Of a DNA stretch of 61,971 nucleotides, positions 14,925 through 24,217 are shown piece after piece. The first letter of the stretch is position 1, and each line of letters opens with the position of its first letter. The position numbers were made by a program, and so were the translations under genes. Source of the stretch: an uncultured Bacteroidales bacterium (GTDB taxonomy: Bacteria > Bacteroidota > Bacteroidia > Bacteroidales > UBA932); NCBI GenBank assembly GCA_949289565.1, contig CASEOO010000036.1:1-61971 (forward strand), written 5' to 3'. The notes under the pieces are model-generated. The model saw nothing but the letters and a program-made list of their open reading frames with translations. It was not told the DNA's origin and made no database searches.

Positions 14925-16331
14925 ATGGGAGGCTTTTTCGGTACTATTTCCAAAGAGAAATGCATAAATGACCTGTATTACGGCACTGACTACAACTCTC
15001 ACATGGGGACAAAGCGCGGAGGAATGGTCACGTACAGCAGGGAGCATGGTTTCAAACGTTCTATCCACAATCTCGAAAATTCATATTTCCGCAGCAAGTT
15101 CGAGGACAGCCTGGACAAGTTTGTCGGGAATGCAGGCATAGGAGTGATCAGCGATACAGATCCTCAGCCGATAGTGCTGAATTCACACTTGGGAAAGTTT
15201 GCTATCGTCACCGTGGCGAGGCTTGTGAATATGGAAGAGCTGGAAAAAGAGCTGCTTGACAGCAATATGCACTTTGCTGAGCTCAGCTCGGGAAAGACTA
15301 ACCAGACAGAGCTTATAGCCCTGCTCATCATTCAGGGCAAGAGCTTCAAAGAAGGCATTGAGAATGTATATGCAAAAGTAAAGGGTTCATGTTCAATGCT
15401 GATCCTGACGGAGGACGGTATCATAGCCGCCAGAGACAGGCTAGGCCGCACTCCGATAGCCATCGGCAAAAAGGACGGCGCATATGCAGTCACCAGCGAA
15501 TCGTGCAGCTTCCCTAATCTCGGATACGAGATAGAAAGTTTTGTAGGGCCGGGAGAAATAGTCAAGCTCAGCCATGACCATGTGGAGCAGATAAAGGCTC
15601 CGGAAAAGGAGATGCAGATATGTTCTTTCCTGTGGGTTTACTATGGTTTCCCGACATCCACCTACGAGGGACGGAATGTCGAACAGGTCCGTTTCAAGAG
15701 CGGATACGAGATGGGAAAGAAAGATGACTCTGATGCGGATTTTGTATGCGGCATACCTGATTCAGGCGTAGGCCAGGGCTTGGGATATGCAGAAGGGAAG
15801 GGGATTCCTTATCATCGTGCCATCACCAAGTATACACCGACATGGCCGAGAAGCTTCACCCCCAGCAATCAGGAGCGCAGGGATCTTGTGGCCAAGATGA
15901 AGCTCATCCCTAACAGGGCGATGCTGCAGGACAAAAAGATAATATTCTGTGATGATTCCATCGTGAGGGGCACGCAGTTGAAAGACAATGTGAAAATCCT
16001 CTTTGACTACGGGGCCAAGGAGGTGCATATGCGTATCGGCTGTCCTCCTCTCGTGTATGGATGCCCTTTCATCGGCTTTTCTGCCAGCAAGACAGACATG
16101 GAGCTGATCACCAGGCGCATCATAAAGGAGCTTGAAGGCGAGGCCGACAAGAATCTGGAGAAATATTCAGATCCTTCCACTCCGGAGTACAGCCGCATGG
16201 TCAGCAAAATAGCAGAAAGATTCGGATTGACTTCCTTGAAGTTCAATACTATAGAGACGCTTATAAATGCTATAGGGCTGCCGAAGTGCCAGGTCTGCAC
16301 ACATTGTTTCGACGGTTCCAGCAAGTTTTAG
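14925..16331 (+). CDS. Amidophosphoribosyltransferase homologue lacking the N-terminal Cys
   Basis: 468 residues resembling PurF throughout: N-terminal Ntn-hydrolase glutaminase-like domain ('RGGMVTYSREHGF', 'GNAGIGVISDTD', 'RDRLGRTPIAIGKKDGAYAV') and C-terminal phosphoribosyltransferase domain with the PRPP loop 'IIFCDDSIVRGTQLKDNV'. The residue after Met is Gly (MGGFFGTI) where PurF has the catalytic Cys1, so glutamine hydrolysis by the normal mechanism is not possible unless the true start lies elsewhere; no upstream in-frame Cys start fits because the terminator/promoter lies there. C-terminal cysteines 'LPKCQVCTHCFDG' could bind metal or an Fe-S cluster. It may use free ammonia, a different partner, or have a new role. 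Confidence 0.85.
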   Translation: MGGFFGTISKEKCINDLYYGTDYNSHMGTKRGGMVTYSREHGFKRSIHNLENSYFRSKFEDSLDKFVGNAGIGVISDTDPQPIVLNSHLGKFAIVTVARLVNMEELEKELLDSNMHFAELSSGKTNQTELIALLIIQGKSFKEGIENVYAKVKGSCSMLILTEDGIIAARDRLGRTPIAIGKKDGAYAVTSESCSFPNLGYEIESFVGPGEIVKLSHDHVEQIKAPEKEMQICSFLWVYYGFPTSTYEGRNVEQVRFKSGYEMGKKDDSDADFVCGIPDSGVGQGLGYAEGKGIPYHRAITKYTPTWPRSFTPSNQERRDLVAKMKLIPNRAMLQDKKIIFCDDSIVRGTQLKDNVKILFDYGAKEVHMRIGCPPLVYGCPFIGFSASKTDMELITRRIIKELEGEADKNLEKYSDPSTPEYSRMVSKIAERFGLTSLKFNTIETLINAIGLPKCQVCTHCFDGSSKF

Positions 16332-16335
16332 ATTT

Positions 16336-17685
16336 TCATCTTGTGCATACAATGAGCAGATTTTCCTGACCGCACGGGAAATCGCAGCTCAGCCCGAATA
16401 TATGGACATTGCCTCCTGAGGAAACTCCGAGTTTCTTTCTCAGTGTGTCAGTGTCCATTTTTATATTCCGTGCAGTTACTTCAGCCTGGGGATATTTTGC
16501 CCCGGTTTCTTTTATGGTTCTCTTGTTCATCGGCAATGCCTCCGTGACGGTGAAGAACTTTCCGAAATCAGCAAGCTTCTCTGCGGCATCGCCGGCAGAT
16601 GGCGCAGATGTATCCAATATATAATAATGAGTGAATTTTCCCAGTTTCTTCAGCGGGAACATGTCGCACAGCGCCTGGAAGACTCCGGCTTTCATCAGAG
16701 CCTTCCCTGGTTCGAAAAGAATGTCTCCAGGCGACACTGATTCTGCACGGGAGGCGCCTCTGTTCTGTTGCTTCAGGTCGTTTCTTCCGAATTCCATTCT
16801 GGCCCATCCTGCAGATGTGAAGTTTGCTGCAGCGAGCCTGCATTCGCCGTGAAATTCCCTGTCCATCAGCAGCAGGATTTCCTTGCACTCTCCATCGGCG
16901 GCCAGTATGTGTATTTCGCAGACATTGTCTCCCAGCCTGTCCAGAAGCATTTCTATGTCTGCCATGGGTGAAAGCTTCAGCAGGATGAACCTGCATATGC
17001 TGAGCAGTTCTTCTTTCAGTTCCAGCACATCGGGACTGCAATGCTCCAGAAGGAATACTTTTGCCCCGTCCGCGCTTCGCCTGGCAGGGTCCAGGAATAT
17101 GATGTCCGGCTTGAAGCCGTCCAATAATTCTGATGGAGTTTTAGCGTCTGTGCCAGAAAGCCCGCCCGGCCCCTCCTGCGGCATGCCGTCGCCGCCCCGG
17201 CCATGCCGTGCAGTTATCATGAATGATTTCACAGAGATGTTGTCCCTCCCGAGAGCCTGGAAATTCGCGGCGGCCGCATTGGCCAGGACAGGGTTCATCT
17301 CATTGTAAAGCACCATGCCGGCTATGCCGGAAAAGGCCCATGAGTCGACTCCGAGACCGCCTGTAATGTCAGCGATATTCGGTTTCCGGTTTTTGTCATC
17401 GCTTTTCCCGCAAGATGTGCAGAATCTGGAAAAGACGCTTTCCGCCAAGGAGGCCTTGTACATGGCCGCGGCTTCTGAACTGCATTGCTCCCCGCTGAGC
17501 TTCAGCGGATAAACGAGCTCAGGATGGACGTGCCAGGACGGGACTTTTTTCTTCAGTTTCCTGCGGACTTCTATGGTGCTGGCCGCCAGCGCCGGATCGA
17601 TATTGTCCGGAAATTTTCCGGACAGAAGAAGTCTTGCAGTGTCGTCATTTTCATGCTTGACGATGAATTCGGAAAAACTTTCCAT
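16336..17685 (-). CDS. SAM-dependent methyltransferase with THUMP-like C-terminus (PG_1098-like)
   Basis: 449 residues; the ATG at 17685 starts 'MESFSEFIVKHENDDTARLL', matching family N-termini, in preference to an ATG at 17718. Central class I methyltransferase: motif I 'NIADITGGLGVDSWAFSG', then 'VLYNEMNPVLANAAAANF' and 'IIFLDPARRSADGAKVF'. The C-terminal part ('ETGAKYPQAEVTARNIKMDT', 'VHIFGLSCDF') resembles the THUMP-like domain of this Bacteroidota family, suggesting an RNA substrate. A Gly/Pro-rich stretch at about residues 165-185 (HGRGGDGMPQEGPGG) looks like a lineage-specific loop. It converges with the PurF-like gene, only four bases apart. Confidence 0.78.
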   Translation of the reverse strand: MESFSEFIVKHENDDTARLLLSGKFPDNIDPALAASTIEVRRKLKKKVPSWHVHPELVYPLKLSGEQCSSEAAAMYKASLAESVFSRFCTSCGKSDDKNRKPNIADITGGLGVDSWAFSGIAGMVLYNEMNPVLANAAAANFQALGRDNISVKSFMITARHGRGGDGMPQEGPGGLSGTDAKTPSELLDGFKPDIIFLDPARRSADGAKVFLLEHCSPDVLELKEELLSICRFILLKLSPMADIEMLLDRLGDNVCEIHILAADGECKEILLLMDREFHGECRLAAANFTSAGWARMEFGRNDLKQQNRGASRAESVSPGDILFEPGKALMKAGVFQALCDMFPLKKLGKFTHYYILDTSAPSAGDAAEKLADFGKFFTVTEALPMNKRTIKETGAKYPQAEVTARNIKMDTDTLRKKLGVSSGGNVHIFGLSCDFPCGQENLLIVCTR

Positions 17686-17808
17686 TGGAGAGGCTTTTTT
17701 CTGGTGCAAAATTATCATTTATCGCGGATATTTAATAAATTTGTATGATTTATCATGAATGAATCTGGAAAATGATAAAATTTTAACGCTATAAAACTAA
17801 AATCAATT

Positions 17809-19473
17809 ATGGAGAGAAATTTCAGAGAAGTAGCCCAGAGCTGGCTGGATGGAAACTATGACCAGGAGACCAAGGATGAGGTCAAAAGACTTATGGATAC
17901 CGACCCTGCAGGTCTGGAGGATGCTTTCTACAGGAATCTTGAATTCGGTACAGGCGGGCTCCGCGGCGTGATGGGAGTCGGTACGAACAGAATGAACAAA
18001 TATGTCGTGGCTATGGCCACACAGGGACTGGCGAACTATATTCTCAAGAATGTCCCTGGGGACAATCATAGCGTATGTGTGTCATATGACAGCAGGAACA
18101 ACAGCGATGCATTTGCCCATATCACTGCAGAAGTGCTTTCTGCAAACGGCATCCACGTATACATTTACGACTGCCTGCATCCTGTTCCGCTTCTGAGCTA
18201 TGCAGTGAGAAAGAAGCACGCTACTGCGGGAGTCATGGTCACTGCTTCCCACAATCCTAAGGAATACAACGGCTACAAGGTCTACTGGTCAGACGGGGCC
18301 CAGATCATCGCCCCTGTCGACAAGGAGATCGTGGCAGAGGTGAATGCTATCTCAGATCCGTCCATGGTGAAGTACAAGGCAGACGGAAAAGAAGGCGGCA
18401 TAGAGATTATGGGCGATGAGATGAACAACGCCTATATGGATGATGTGCTCACTCTCATGCTGTCGCCTGAAGCCAGGGCCAAGCACAAGGATTTGAAGAT
18501 AGTGTACACTCCGCTTCATGGCTCTGGAGTGAAGATCGTCCCTGCTATTTTGAAGAGGCTCGGCTTCGAGAATATTTACCATGTGCCGGAGCAGGATATC
18601 AATGACGGAAATTTCCCTACGGTCAAGTCTCCGAATCCTGAAGAGTCCTCGGCTCTCGAGATGGCTGTGAAGGTTGCGGACAAGGAGGGCGCAGACCTGG
18701 TTCTCGCTACAGACCCTGATGCTGACCGCCTGGGTATCGCTGTCCGCGACAATGACGGCAAGATGGTTCTTTTCAATGGAAACCAGACAGGCTCGATGCT
18801 TACATATTATATCCTCAGGCGCTGGTCTGAACTCGGAAAGCTCGACAGCTCGAAGTATGTCGTGAAGACCATTGTGACTACCGAGCTTATCCGCGCCATC
18901 GCCGAGAAATACGGCGTGAAGGTATACAATGTGCTTACAGGTTTCAAATATATCGCCGACATCGTGCGCAAGAACGAAGGCAAGGGTGAATTCATCTGCG
19001 GTGGAGAGGAAAGCTACGGTTTCAACATCGGCGAGTTCGTCCGCGACAAGGATGCCCCGATTTCTTGCGCCATGGTGGCTGAATGCGCCGCCTGGGCAGC
19101 CGAGCAGGGCAAAACTCTGTATCAGCTTCTCCAGGATATTTACAAGGAGTTCGGTTATTACAAGGAGTCCCTCACATCGCTCGTGCGCAAGGGAAAAGCC
19201 GGCGTAGAAGAAATCGCCGCCATCATGACTGACATGAGAAACAATCCTCCTAAGGAGCTTGCCGGCGTGCCGGTGACCAAGGTCATCGATTATAACAAGC
19301 CTGAGGAGACAGGGCTTCCGAAGTCAAATGTGCTCCAGTTCTTCAATGAGGAGGGCGATGTCGTGTCAGTAAGGCCGTCAGGCACTGAGCCTAAGATCAA
19401 ATTCTATTTCGGTGCCAAAGGCAATGATGCTGACGCGAAGATTGAAAAGCTCAGGGCTCAGTTTATCAAATAA
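17809..19473 (+). CDS. Phosphoglucomutase/phosphomannomutase family enzyme
   Basis: 554 residues of the alpha-D-phosphohexomutase superfamily, interconverting hexose 1- and 6-phosphates. Four domains are marked by 'GTGGLRGVMGVGTNRMN', the phosphoserine loop 'VMVTASHNPKEYNGYKVYW' (about residue 145), the metal loop 'ATDPDADRLGIAV', the sugar loop 'FICGGEESYGFNIGEF' and the phosphate site 'SVRPSGTEPKIKFYF'. The length fits the long PGM type (PgcA-like) common in Bacteroidota. TAAATTTG at 17736-17743 is a possible -7 element. Divergent from the methyltransferase. Confidence 0.93.
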   Translation: MERNFREVAQSWLDGNYDQETKDEVKRLMDTDPAGLEDAFYRNLEFGTGGLRGVMGVGTNRMNKYVVAMATQGLANYILKNVPGDNHSVCVSYDSRNNSDAFAHITAEVLSANGIHVYIYDCLHPVPLLSYAVRKKHATAGVMVTASHNPKEYNGYKVYWSDGAQIIAPVDKEIVAEVNAISDPSMVKYKADGKEGGIEIMGDEMNNAYMDDVLTLMLSPEARAKHKDLKIVYTPLHGSGVKIVPAILKRLGFENIYHVPEQDINDGNFPTVKSPNPEESSALEMAVKVADKEGADLVLATDPDADRLGIAVRDNDGKMVLFNGNQTGSMLTYYILRRWSELGKLDSSKYVVKTIVTTELIRAIAEKYGVKVYNVLTGFKYIADIVRKNEGKGEFICGGEESYGFNIGEFVRDKDAPISCAMVAECAAWAAEQGKTLYQLLQDIYKEFGYYKESLTSLVRKGKAGVEEIAAIMTDMRNNPPKELAGVPVTKVIDYNKPEETGLPKSNVLQFFNEEGDVVSVRPSGTEPKIKFYFGAKGNDADAKIEKLRAQFIK

Positions 19474-19502
19474 TGCCCTTGGGCGGGTTTCATTGAACTG
19501 AA

Positions 19503-20813
19503 ATGGAAGGCTCATCTTTCCTTCATCCTCAGTTCGAGGCTCTTTCGAGAGCGGAGATAGAAGCACTGCAGCTGGAGCGTCTTCACAAGACCCTGCTGCA
19601 GTGCATGAAGTCTCCGTTCTACCGAAAGCGTTTCGAAGAGTGCGGGATAACCCCGCAGGATATCAGGACGCTGGACGATATCGTGAAGATCCCGTTTACC
19701 ACAAAACAGGATTTACGGGACAATTATCCGTTCGGGCTATGCACCGTAGGCCTTGACCATGTGGTGCGTCTTCACTCTTCAAGCGGTACCACGGGCAAGC
19801 CTACTGTGATACTGCATACCCAGAGAGATCTTGACCAATGGGCCGACGCAGTCGCCAGATGTCTGCATATGGTGGGTCTGAGGCCGGGCGACATATTCCA
19901 GAACACATCAGGCTATGGAATGTTTACAGGAGGCCTGGGCTTCCAGTATGGCGCTGAGCGTCTGGGGCTTCTTACAGTTCCTGCGGCCGCGGGGAATACG
20001 AAAAGGCAGATCAAGTTCATCTCTGATTTCGGCACTACTGCCATCCATGCCATACCGAGCTATGCCGGACGGCTGTATGAGGTGATGGAGGAAATGGGAA
20101 TAGATCCGAAGAAAGATACACACCTGAAGACACTTGTCATAGGGGCGGAGCCGCACTCGGAAGAGCAGCGCAGGCGCATAGAGCAGATGCTCGGGGTGAA
20201 GGCCTACAACTCTTTCGGAATGTCTGAGATGTGCGGCCCTGGAGTTGCGTTCGAGTGCATGGAGCAGAACGGCATGCATATCTGGGAAGATTATTATATA
20301 GTCGAGATTGTGGACCCGGTCACGCTGGAGCCTGTTCCTGAGGGTGAGACAGGGGAGCTGGTGCTGACCACTATAAACAGGGAAGCCATGCCTTTGCTCC
20401 GCTACAGGACGCGTGACCTTACCAGAATCCTGCCTGGCGAATGTCCGTGCGGCAGGCATCACAAGCGTCTCGACCGCATGAAGGGCCGCAGCGACGATAT
20501 GATGATTTTGAAAGGCGTCAACATCTTCCCTATCCAGATAGAGACAGTCCTGATGCAGTTCCCTGAACTCGGAAATGAATATCTTATCACATTGACCAAC
20601 GAGGATGCGAACGACAGCATGACTGTGGAGGTGGAGCTGAAAGAGTTCCATGATGATTATCCTCGCCTCCAGGCATTGACCAGGGAGATACGGCGGCAGC
20701 TGAAAGACGAGATTCTTGTCACGCCTGAAGTCAGGCTGGTGCCGAAAGGATCGATACCTGTATCTGAAGGGAAGGCTGTGAGAGTGAGGGATTTGAGAAA
20801 AACACTGATTTGA
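19503..20813 (+). CDS. paaK: Phenylacetate-CoA ligase family adenylate-forming enzyme
   Basis: 436 residues. AMP-binding P-loop 'RLHSSSGTTGKPTVILHT' (about residue 88), 'YNSFGMSEMCGPGVAFEC' (A5 core) and 'TTINREAMPLLRYRTRDLT', with the small C-terminal domain containing 'GRSDDMMILKGVNIFPIQIE'. It activates an aryl-acetate as acyl-AMP then CoA thioester. One base separates it from an ACT-domain gene. In anaerobes this pair often accompanies indolepyruvate:ferredoxin oxidoreductase in aromatic amino-acid fermentation, but no iorAB is present in this window. Confidence 0.9.
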   Translation: MEGSSFLHPQFEALSRAEIEALQLERLHKTLLQCMKSPFYRKRFEECGITPQDIRTLDDIVKIPFTTKQDLRDNYPFGLCTVGLDHVVRLHSSSGTTGKPTVILHTQRDLDQWADAVARCLHMVGLRPGDIFQNTSGYGMFTGGLGFQYGAERLGLLTVPAAAGNTKRQIKFISDFGTTAIHAIPSYAGRLYEVMEEMGIDPKKDTHLKTLVIGAEPHSEEQRRRIEQMLGVKAYNSFGMSEMCGPGVAFECMEQNGMHIWEDYYIVEIVDPVTLEPVPEGETGELVLTTINREAMPLLRYRTRDLTRILPGECPCGRHHKRLDRMKGRSDDMMILKGVNIFPIQIETVLMQFPELGNEYLITLTNEDANDSMTVEVELKEFHDDYPRLQALTREIRRQLKDEILVTPEVRLVPKGSIPVSEGKAVRVRDLRKTLI

Positions 20814-20814
20814 T

Positions 20815-21243
20815 ATGACAGTACATCAGATATCAGTATTTGTAGAGAACAAGTCCGGGACATTGGTTAAAGTTCTGGACCTGTTCAAGGAGGCAGGCGT
20901 TCAGCTCATTGCCACTACTATATCGGATACGGCCGATTATGGTATATTCAGAATCATATGTTCCGAACCGCTCAAGGCCAAGTCGGTGCTGGATGCGGCC
21001 GGGGTCTCATCCAGTCTGGCCGATGTTTTTGCGGTCACTCTGGAAAATTACCCGGGGACAGCCGCTGACGCTATCAGTTTTTTAAGCCAGGCTGGCATCG
21101 GCATATCGTATCTTTACTCTTTCATGCTTTCTGGGAAAGGAATCCTGATTTTCAGGACAGATGATCCTGAGAAGACTGCCGAAGTCATCACATCTCACGG
21201 CATGTCCACCCTGGATGACGCATCTCTTCTTTCTCTGGTATAG
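20815..21243 (+). CDS. Tandem ACT-domain protein
   Basis: 142 residues built from two ACT domains (about 1-70 and 72-142): 'QISVFVENKSGTLVKVLDLF' is the first ligand-binding edge and 'AISFLSQAGIGISYLYSFML' the second. ACT dimers bind amino acids and regulate enzymes. Starting one base after the ligase stop, it is very likely its allosteric partner or a sensor of aromatic amino acids (inference from linkage). Confidence 0.85.
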   Translation: MTVHQISVFVENKSGTLVKVLDLFKEAGVQLIATTISDTADYGIFRIICSEPLKAKSVLDAAGVSSSLADVFAVTLENYPGTAADAISFLSQAGIGISYLYSFMLSGKGILIFRTDDPEKTAEVITSHGMSTLDDASLLSLV

Positions 21244-21292
21244 CATTGTCATTCCGGGCCGTCCGGCGCGGCAGGCAGTCAGACCTTCCATT

Positions 21293-22750
21293 ATGAAAAT
21301 CATAGTAGAAAATGCAGTGGCAAGGTTTCCTGAATTCAGGTTCAGGAAGCCTGTGTCATGGACCATGAATCATGGTGAAAACTGGGCAGTCATAGGCCCT
21401 AACGGTGCAGGCAAAACTCTTTTTACTGACTTGATACAGAACAGCATCGCTCTGAAAGAGGGGAGTGTAAGGCATCTGGATGAACAGGACAATGAAATTG
21501 CCGGAGGCATCAAGACTCTTGTATTCAGGGATATATATTCAGTGTCGGGAGTGCAGTCAATGTATTATCAGCAGAGATGGAACTCTCAGGATGCTTCAGA
21601 GTCTCCCATGGCCTCGGCGCTTCTGGAAGGATTCCCTGAAGACAGGAAAAGAGAATATACTTCCCTTTTCGGCATAGACGAGCTTCTGGAGAAAAGAGTC
21701 ATCGCACTTTCAAGCGGCGAGCTCAGAAAATTCCTGATCACCAGGGCGCTTATGAGCGAGCCGTCTGTCATCATACTTGACAATCCGTTTATAGGCCTGG
21801 ACGAGGTTTCCCGCTCCTCCCTTGATTCTATGCTCTCTGTACTGAAAGAGCGTAAAGGTCTGCAGACTATCCTGGTTCTCAGCCAGACCCGTGACCTGCC
21901 TCGGTGGATAGACATGGTTCTGCCAGTTCAGGACCTGAGCCTGCTTCCTCCGGTGACGCGTGACGAATTCTTGAAAGATCCGTTGTCAGTTTCCAGCCTT
22001 TTCCCGTCATTGCAGGAAGATGCCTCGCTGGTCCTTCCCGGCTCTTGTCCCGGCCAGGAAGTCTCCGCAGATTACGAATATGTGCTTCAGCTCAAATCTG
22101 TCAGCGTGAAGTATGGCGGACGGAAAATCATTTCAGATGTTGACTGGGAGGTCAAGAGGGGAGAGTGCTGGGCTTTGCTGGGCGAAAACGGTGCCGGAAA
22201 ATCCACCCTGCTCAGCCTTGTCTGCGGAGACAATCCGCAGGCTTATGCAAATGACATCACTCTTTTCGGACGCAGGCGAGGCTCCGGAGAGAGCATCTGG
22301 GACATTAAAAAACGCATAGGCTATCTGAGCCCTGACATCCATACATACTATATGGAGGACATTCCTTGCATCAAAGTGGCGGCCAGCGGCTTTTTCGATT
22401 CGATAGGGCTGTCCAGAGAGTGCTCCGAAAGCCAATACAGCACCGCTATGCAGTGGATGAAGCTTTTCCAAGCCGGCCATCTTGCAGACAAGTCTTTTCT
22501 GAGGATATCGTATGGCGAGCAGCGTCTTGTCCTGCTGGTGCGCGCATTTGTGAAATCTCCGGAACTTATGATTCTGGACGAACCGCTTCATGGCCTCGAT
22601 GCTGGAAAGAAAAAGCTGGCTTCGCGCATCATTCAGGAGTATTGTTCCCGCCCTGAAGTTTCACTCATTTACGTCACCCACTACAGGGATGAGATTCCTG
22701 CCTGTGTGACAGAGTTCAAGTTCATTAAGCGCTTTCCACATCAGATATGA
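21293..22750 (+). CDS. ModF-like protein with two ABC ATPase domains
   Basis: 485 residues from the ATG at 21293; longer in-frame starts would overlap the ACT gene. Two nucleotide-binding domains and no membrane part. Domain 1: 'VIGPNGAGKTLFTDLI', signature 'ALSSGELRKFLITRAL', Walker B 'SVIILDNPFIGLDE'. Domain 2: 'LLGENGAGKSTLLSLVCG', signature 'RISYGEQRLVLLVRAF', Walker B 'LMILDEPLHGLDAGKKK' and H-loop 'VTHYRDEIP'. The Asn for Glu in the first Walker B suggests a weak first site. This resembles ModF/PhrA of E. coli, whose role is unclear. The last 26 bases overlap the 3' end of the convergent antiporter gene. Confidence 0.85.
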   Translation: MKIIVENAVARFPEFRFRKPVSWTMNHGENWAVIGPNGAGKTLFTDLIQNSIALKEGSVRHLDEQDNEIAGGIKTLVFRDIYSVSGVQSMYYQQRWNSQDASESPMASALLEGFPEDRKREYTSLFGIDELLEKRVIALSSGELRKFLITRALMSEPSVIILDNPFIGLDEVSRSSLDSMLSVLKERKGLQTILVLSQTRDLPRWIDMVLPVQDLSLLPPVTRDEFLKDPLSVSSLFPSLQEDASLVLPGSCPGQEVSADYEYVLQLKSVSVKYGGRKIISDVDWEVKRGECWALLGENGAGKSTLLSLVCGDNPQAYANDITLFGRRRGSGESIWDIKKRIGYLSPDIHTYYMEDIPCIKVAASGFFDSIGLSRECSESQYSTAMQWMKLFQAGHLADKSFLRISYGEQRLVLLVRAFVKSPELMILDEPLHGLDAGKKKLASRIIQEYCSRPEVSLIYVTHYRDEIPACVTEFKFIKRFPHQI

Positions 22751-24200
22751 TCAGGAGCCTGTCTCCTGATTTCAGCTCTATTGTCCCGTTCGGGACAATG
22801 AACTTGTCATTTCTTTTAATCATCATCACCAGCATTCCTTCCGGGAGTTTAAGCTCCTTGAGAGTGTTGCCGTGCAGCAGAGACTCTTCAGTGAGAGTGA
22901 TTTCCACCAGCTTCCCTGCTTCCTCGGGCACCTCTATGCCGAAAGTGTTTTCTTCTTCAGGCATTTCTTCATTCAGCTTGAACATCCTGGCTGATGCCGG
23001 AATGGAGCTTCCCTGTATGATGAGAGACAGCAGAGTGATGAAGAACACCACATTGAATATCAGGTCTGCGCCCTGGACTTCCGAGACTACAGGATAAGTG
23101 GCGAACAGAATCGGGGCCGCGCCTCTGAGTCCGACCCAGGATATGAACAGCTTGGATGCAGTGGAAATTTTTCTGAACGGGGCCAGCGAGATGAATACGC
23201 TCAAAGGCCTTCCTGCCAGTATCATGAATATACCTATAAGCAGGGCTACAGGAGCTGTCCTCATCATTTCATGTGGATTCACCAGCAATCCCAGGATGAG
23301 GAACATGACTATCTGCACCAGCCATGTGATTCCGTCGAAAAATGACGATATGTCCTTTCTGTAAGGGATTTTATGGTTTCCTATGATGATGCCTGCTATG
23401 TATACGGCGAGGTATCCGTTGCCAGACAGATAGGTCGTCGCGGTATAGGAGAAGAACATAACGCTCAGCAGCATGATGGCATACAGCGGGGCGTTGTTCA
23501 GCCCGACTCTGCGCAGAAACCACACGGTGGCGAATCCGAAAACGACTCCGCCCAAGCATCCTGCCCCGAACTGAAGAGCCAGCGTCTTCAGCGCATCTCC
23601 TGCCACCGCCCATGCGTCGAGGTTTCCTGCGGCATCTCCTGTCAGGCTGTTTGCCAGCTGTATCAGTATGATGGTCAGGATATATGCCATCGGGTCGTTG
23701 CTTCCGCTTTCCAGCTCCAGCATTGGCTGCAAATTGTTTTTCAGCCTCATCTTAGAGTTCCTGAGAATGTTGAATACGGAAGCAGAGTCTGTAGATGACA
23801 TTGTGGCCGCCAGCAGAAGACAGGTCACCAGCGGCAGGCTTATCGGGCAGCTTTCCCAGACAGAGAGTGCATATATGAAAAGCCCTGTGAACAGAGTGGT
23901 CAGAATCACTCCGGCTGTCGACAGCATCAGGCCAGGGCCCAGCACCGGGCGTATTTCTTTTATCTTGGTCTCCATGCCGCCGGAGAACAGAATGATGCAC
24001 AGCGAGCACATGCCGATAAACTGCGCCTGCTTTACGTCATTGAACTGAAGCCCCAGCCCGTCTACACCGAAAAGCATTCCGGCCACCAGAAAAAGGAGGA
24101 GGGAAGGCAGTCCGAAGCGATATCCTGCCTTGCTTATAAGTATGCTGCTGAAAATCAGGACGGATAATATCAGCAATATGTTTTCAGAAGTGAAAGTCAT
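22725..24200 (-). CDS. Cation:proton antiporter (CPA1, NhaP2/CvrA type) with RCK_C domain
   Basis: 491 residues: about 12 hydrophobic segments, then a cytosolic regulatory TrkA_C/RCK_C domain (about 410-490, 'VEITLTEESLLHGNTLKEL', 'LKSGDRLLIISDVE'). Transporter landmarks are 'FSGGMETKIKEIRPVLGPGL' and 'AATMSSTDSASVFNIL'. It exchanges potassium or sodium for protons across the inner membrane. It is the last of three minus-strand genes after ftsE-like and nth, 17 bp from nth, and its 3' end overlaps the convergent ABC gene. Confidence 0.88.
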   Translation of the reverse strand: MTFTSENILLILSVLIFSSILISKAGYRFGLPSLLLFLVAGMLFGVDGLGLQFNDVKQAQFIGMCSLCIILFSGGMETKIKEIRPVLGPGLMLSTAGVILTTLFTGLFIYALSVWESCPISLPLVTCLLLAATMSSTDSASVFNILRNSKMRLKNNLQPMLELESGSNDPMAYILTIILIQLANSLTGDAAGNLDAWAVAGDALKTLALQFGAGCLGGVVFGFATVWFLRRVGLNNAPLYAIMLLSVMFFSYTATTYLSGNGYLAVYIAGIIIGNHKIPYRKDISSFFDGITWLVQIVMFLILGLLVNPHEMMRTAPVALLIGIFMILAGRPLSVFISLAPFRKISTASKLFISWVGLRGAAPILFATYPVVSEVQGADLIFNVVFFITLLSLIIQGSSIPASARMFKLNEEMPEEENTFGIEVPEEAGKLVEITLTEESLLHGNTLKELKLPEGMLVMMIKRNDKFIVPNGTIELKSGDRLLIISDVESA

Positions 24201-24217
24201 TTTTTTGTCTTTATTTG

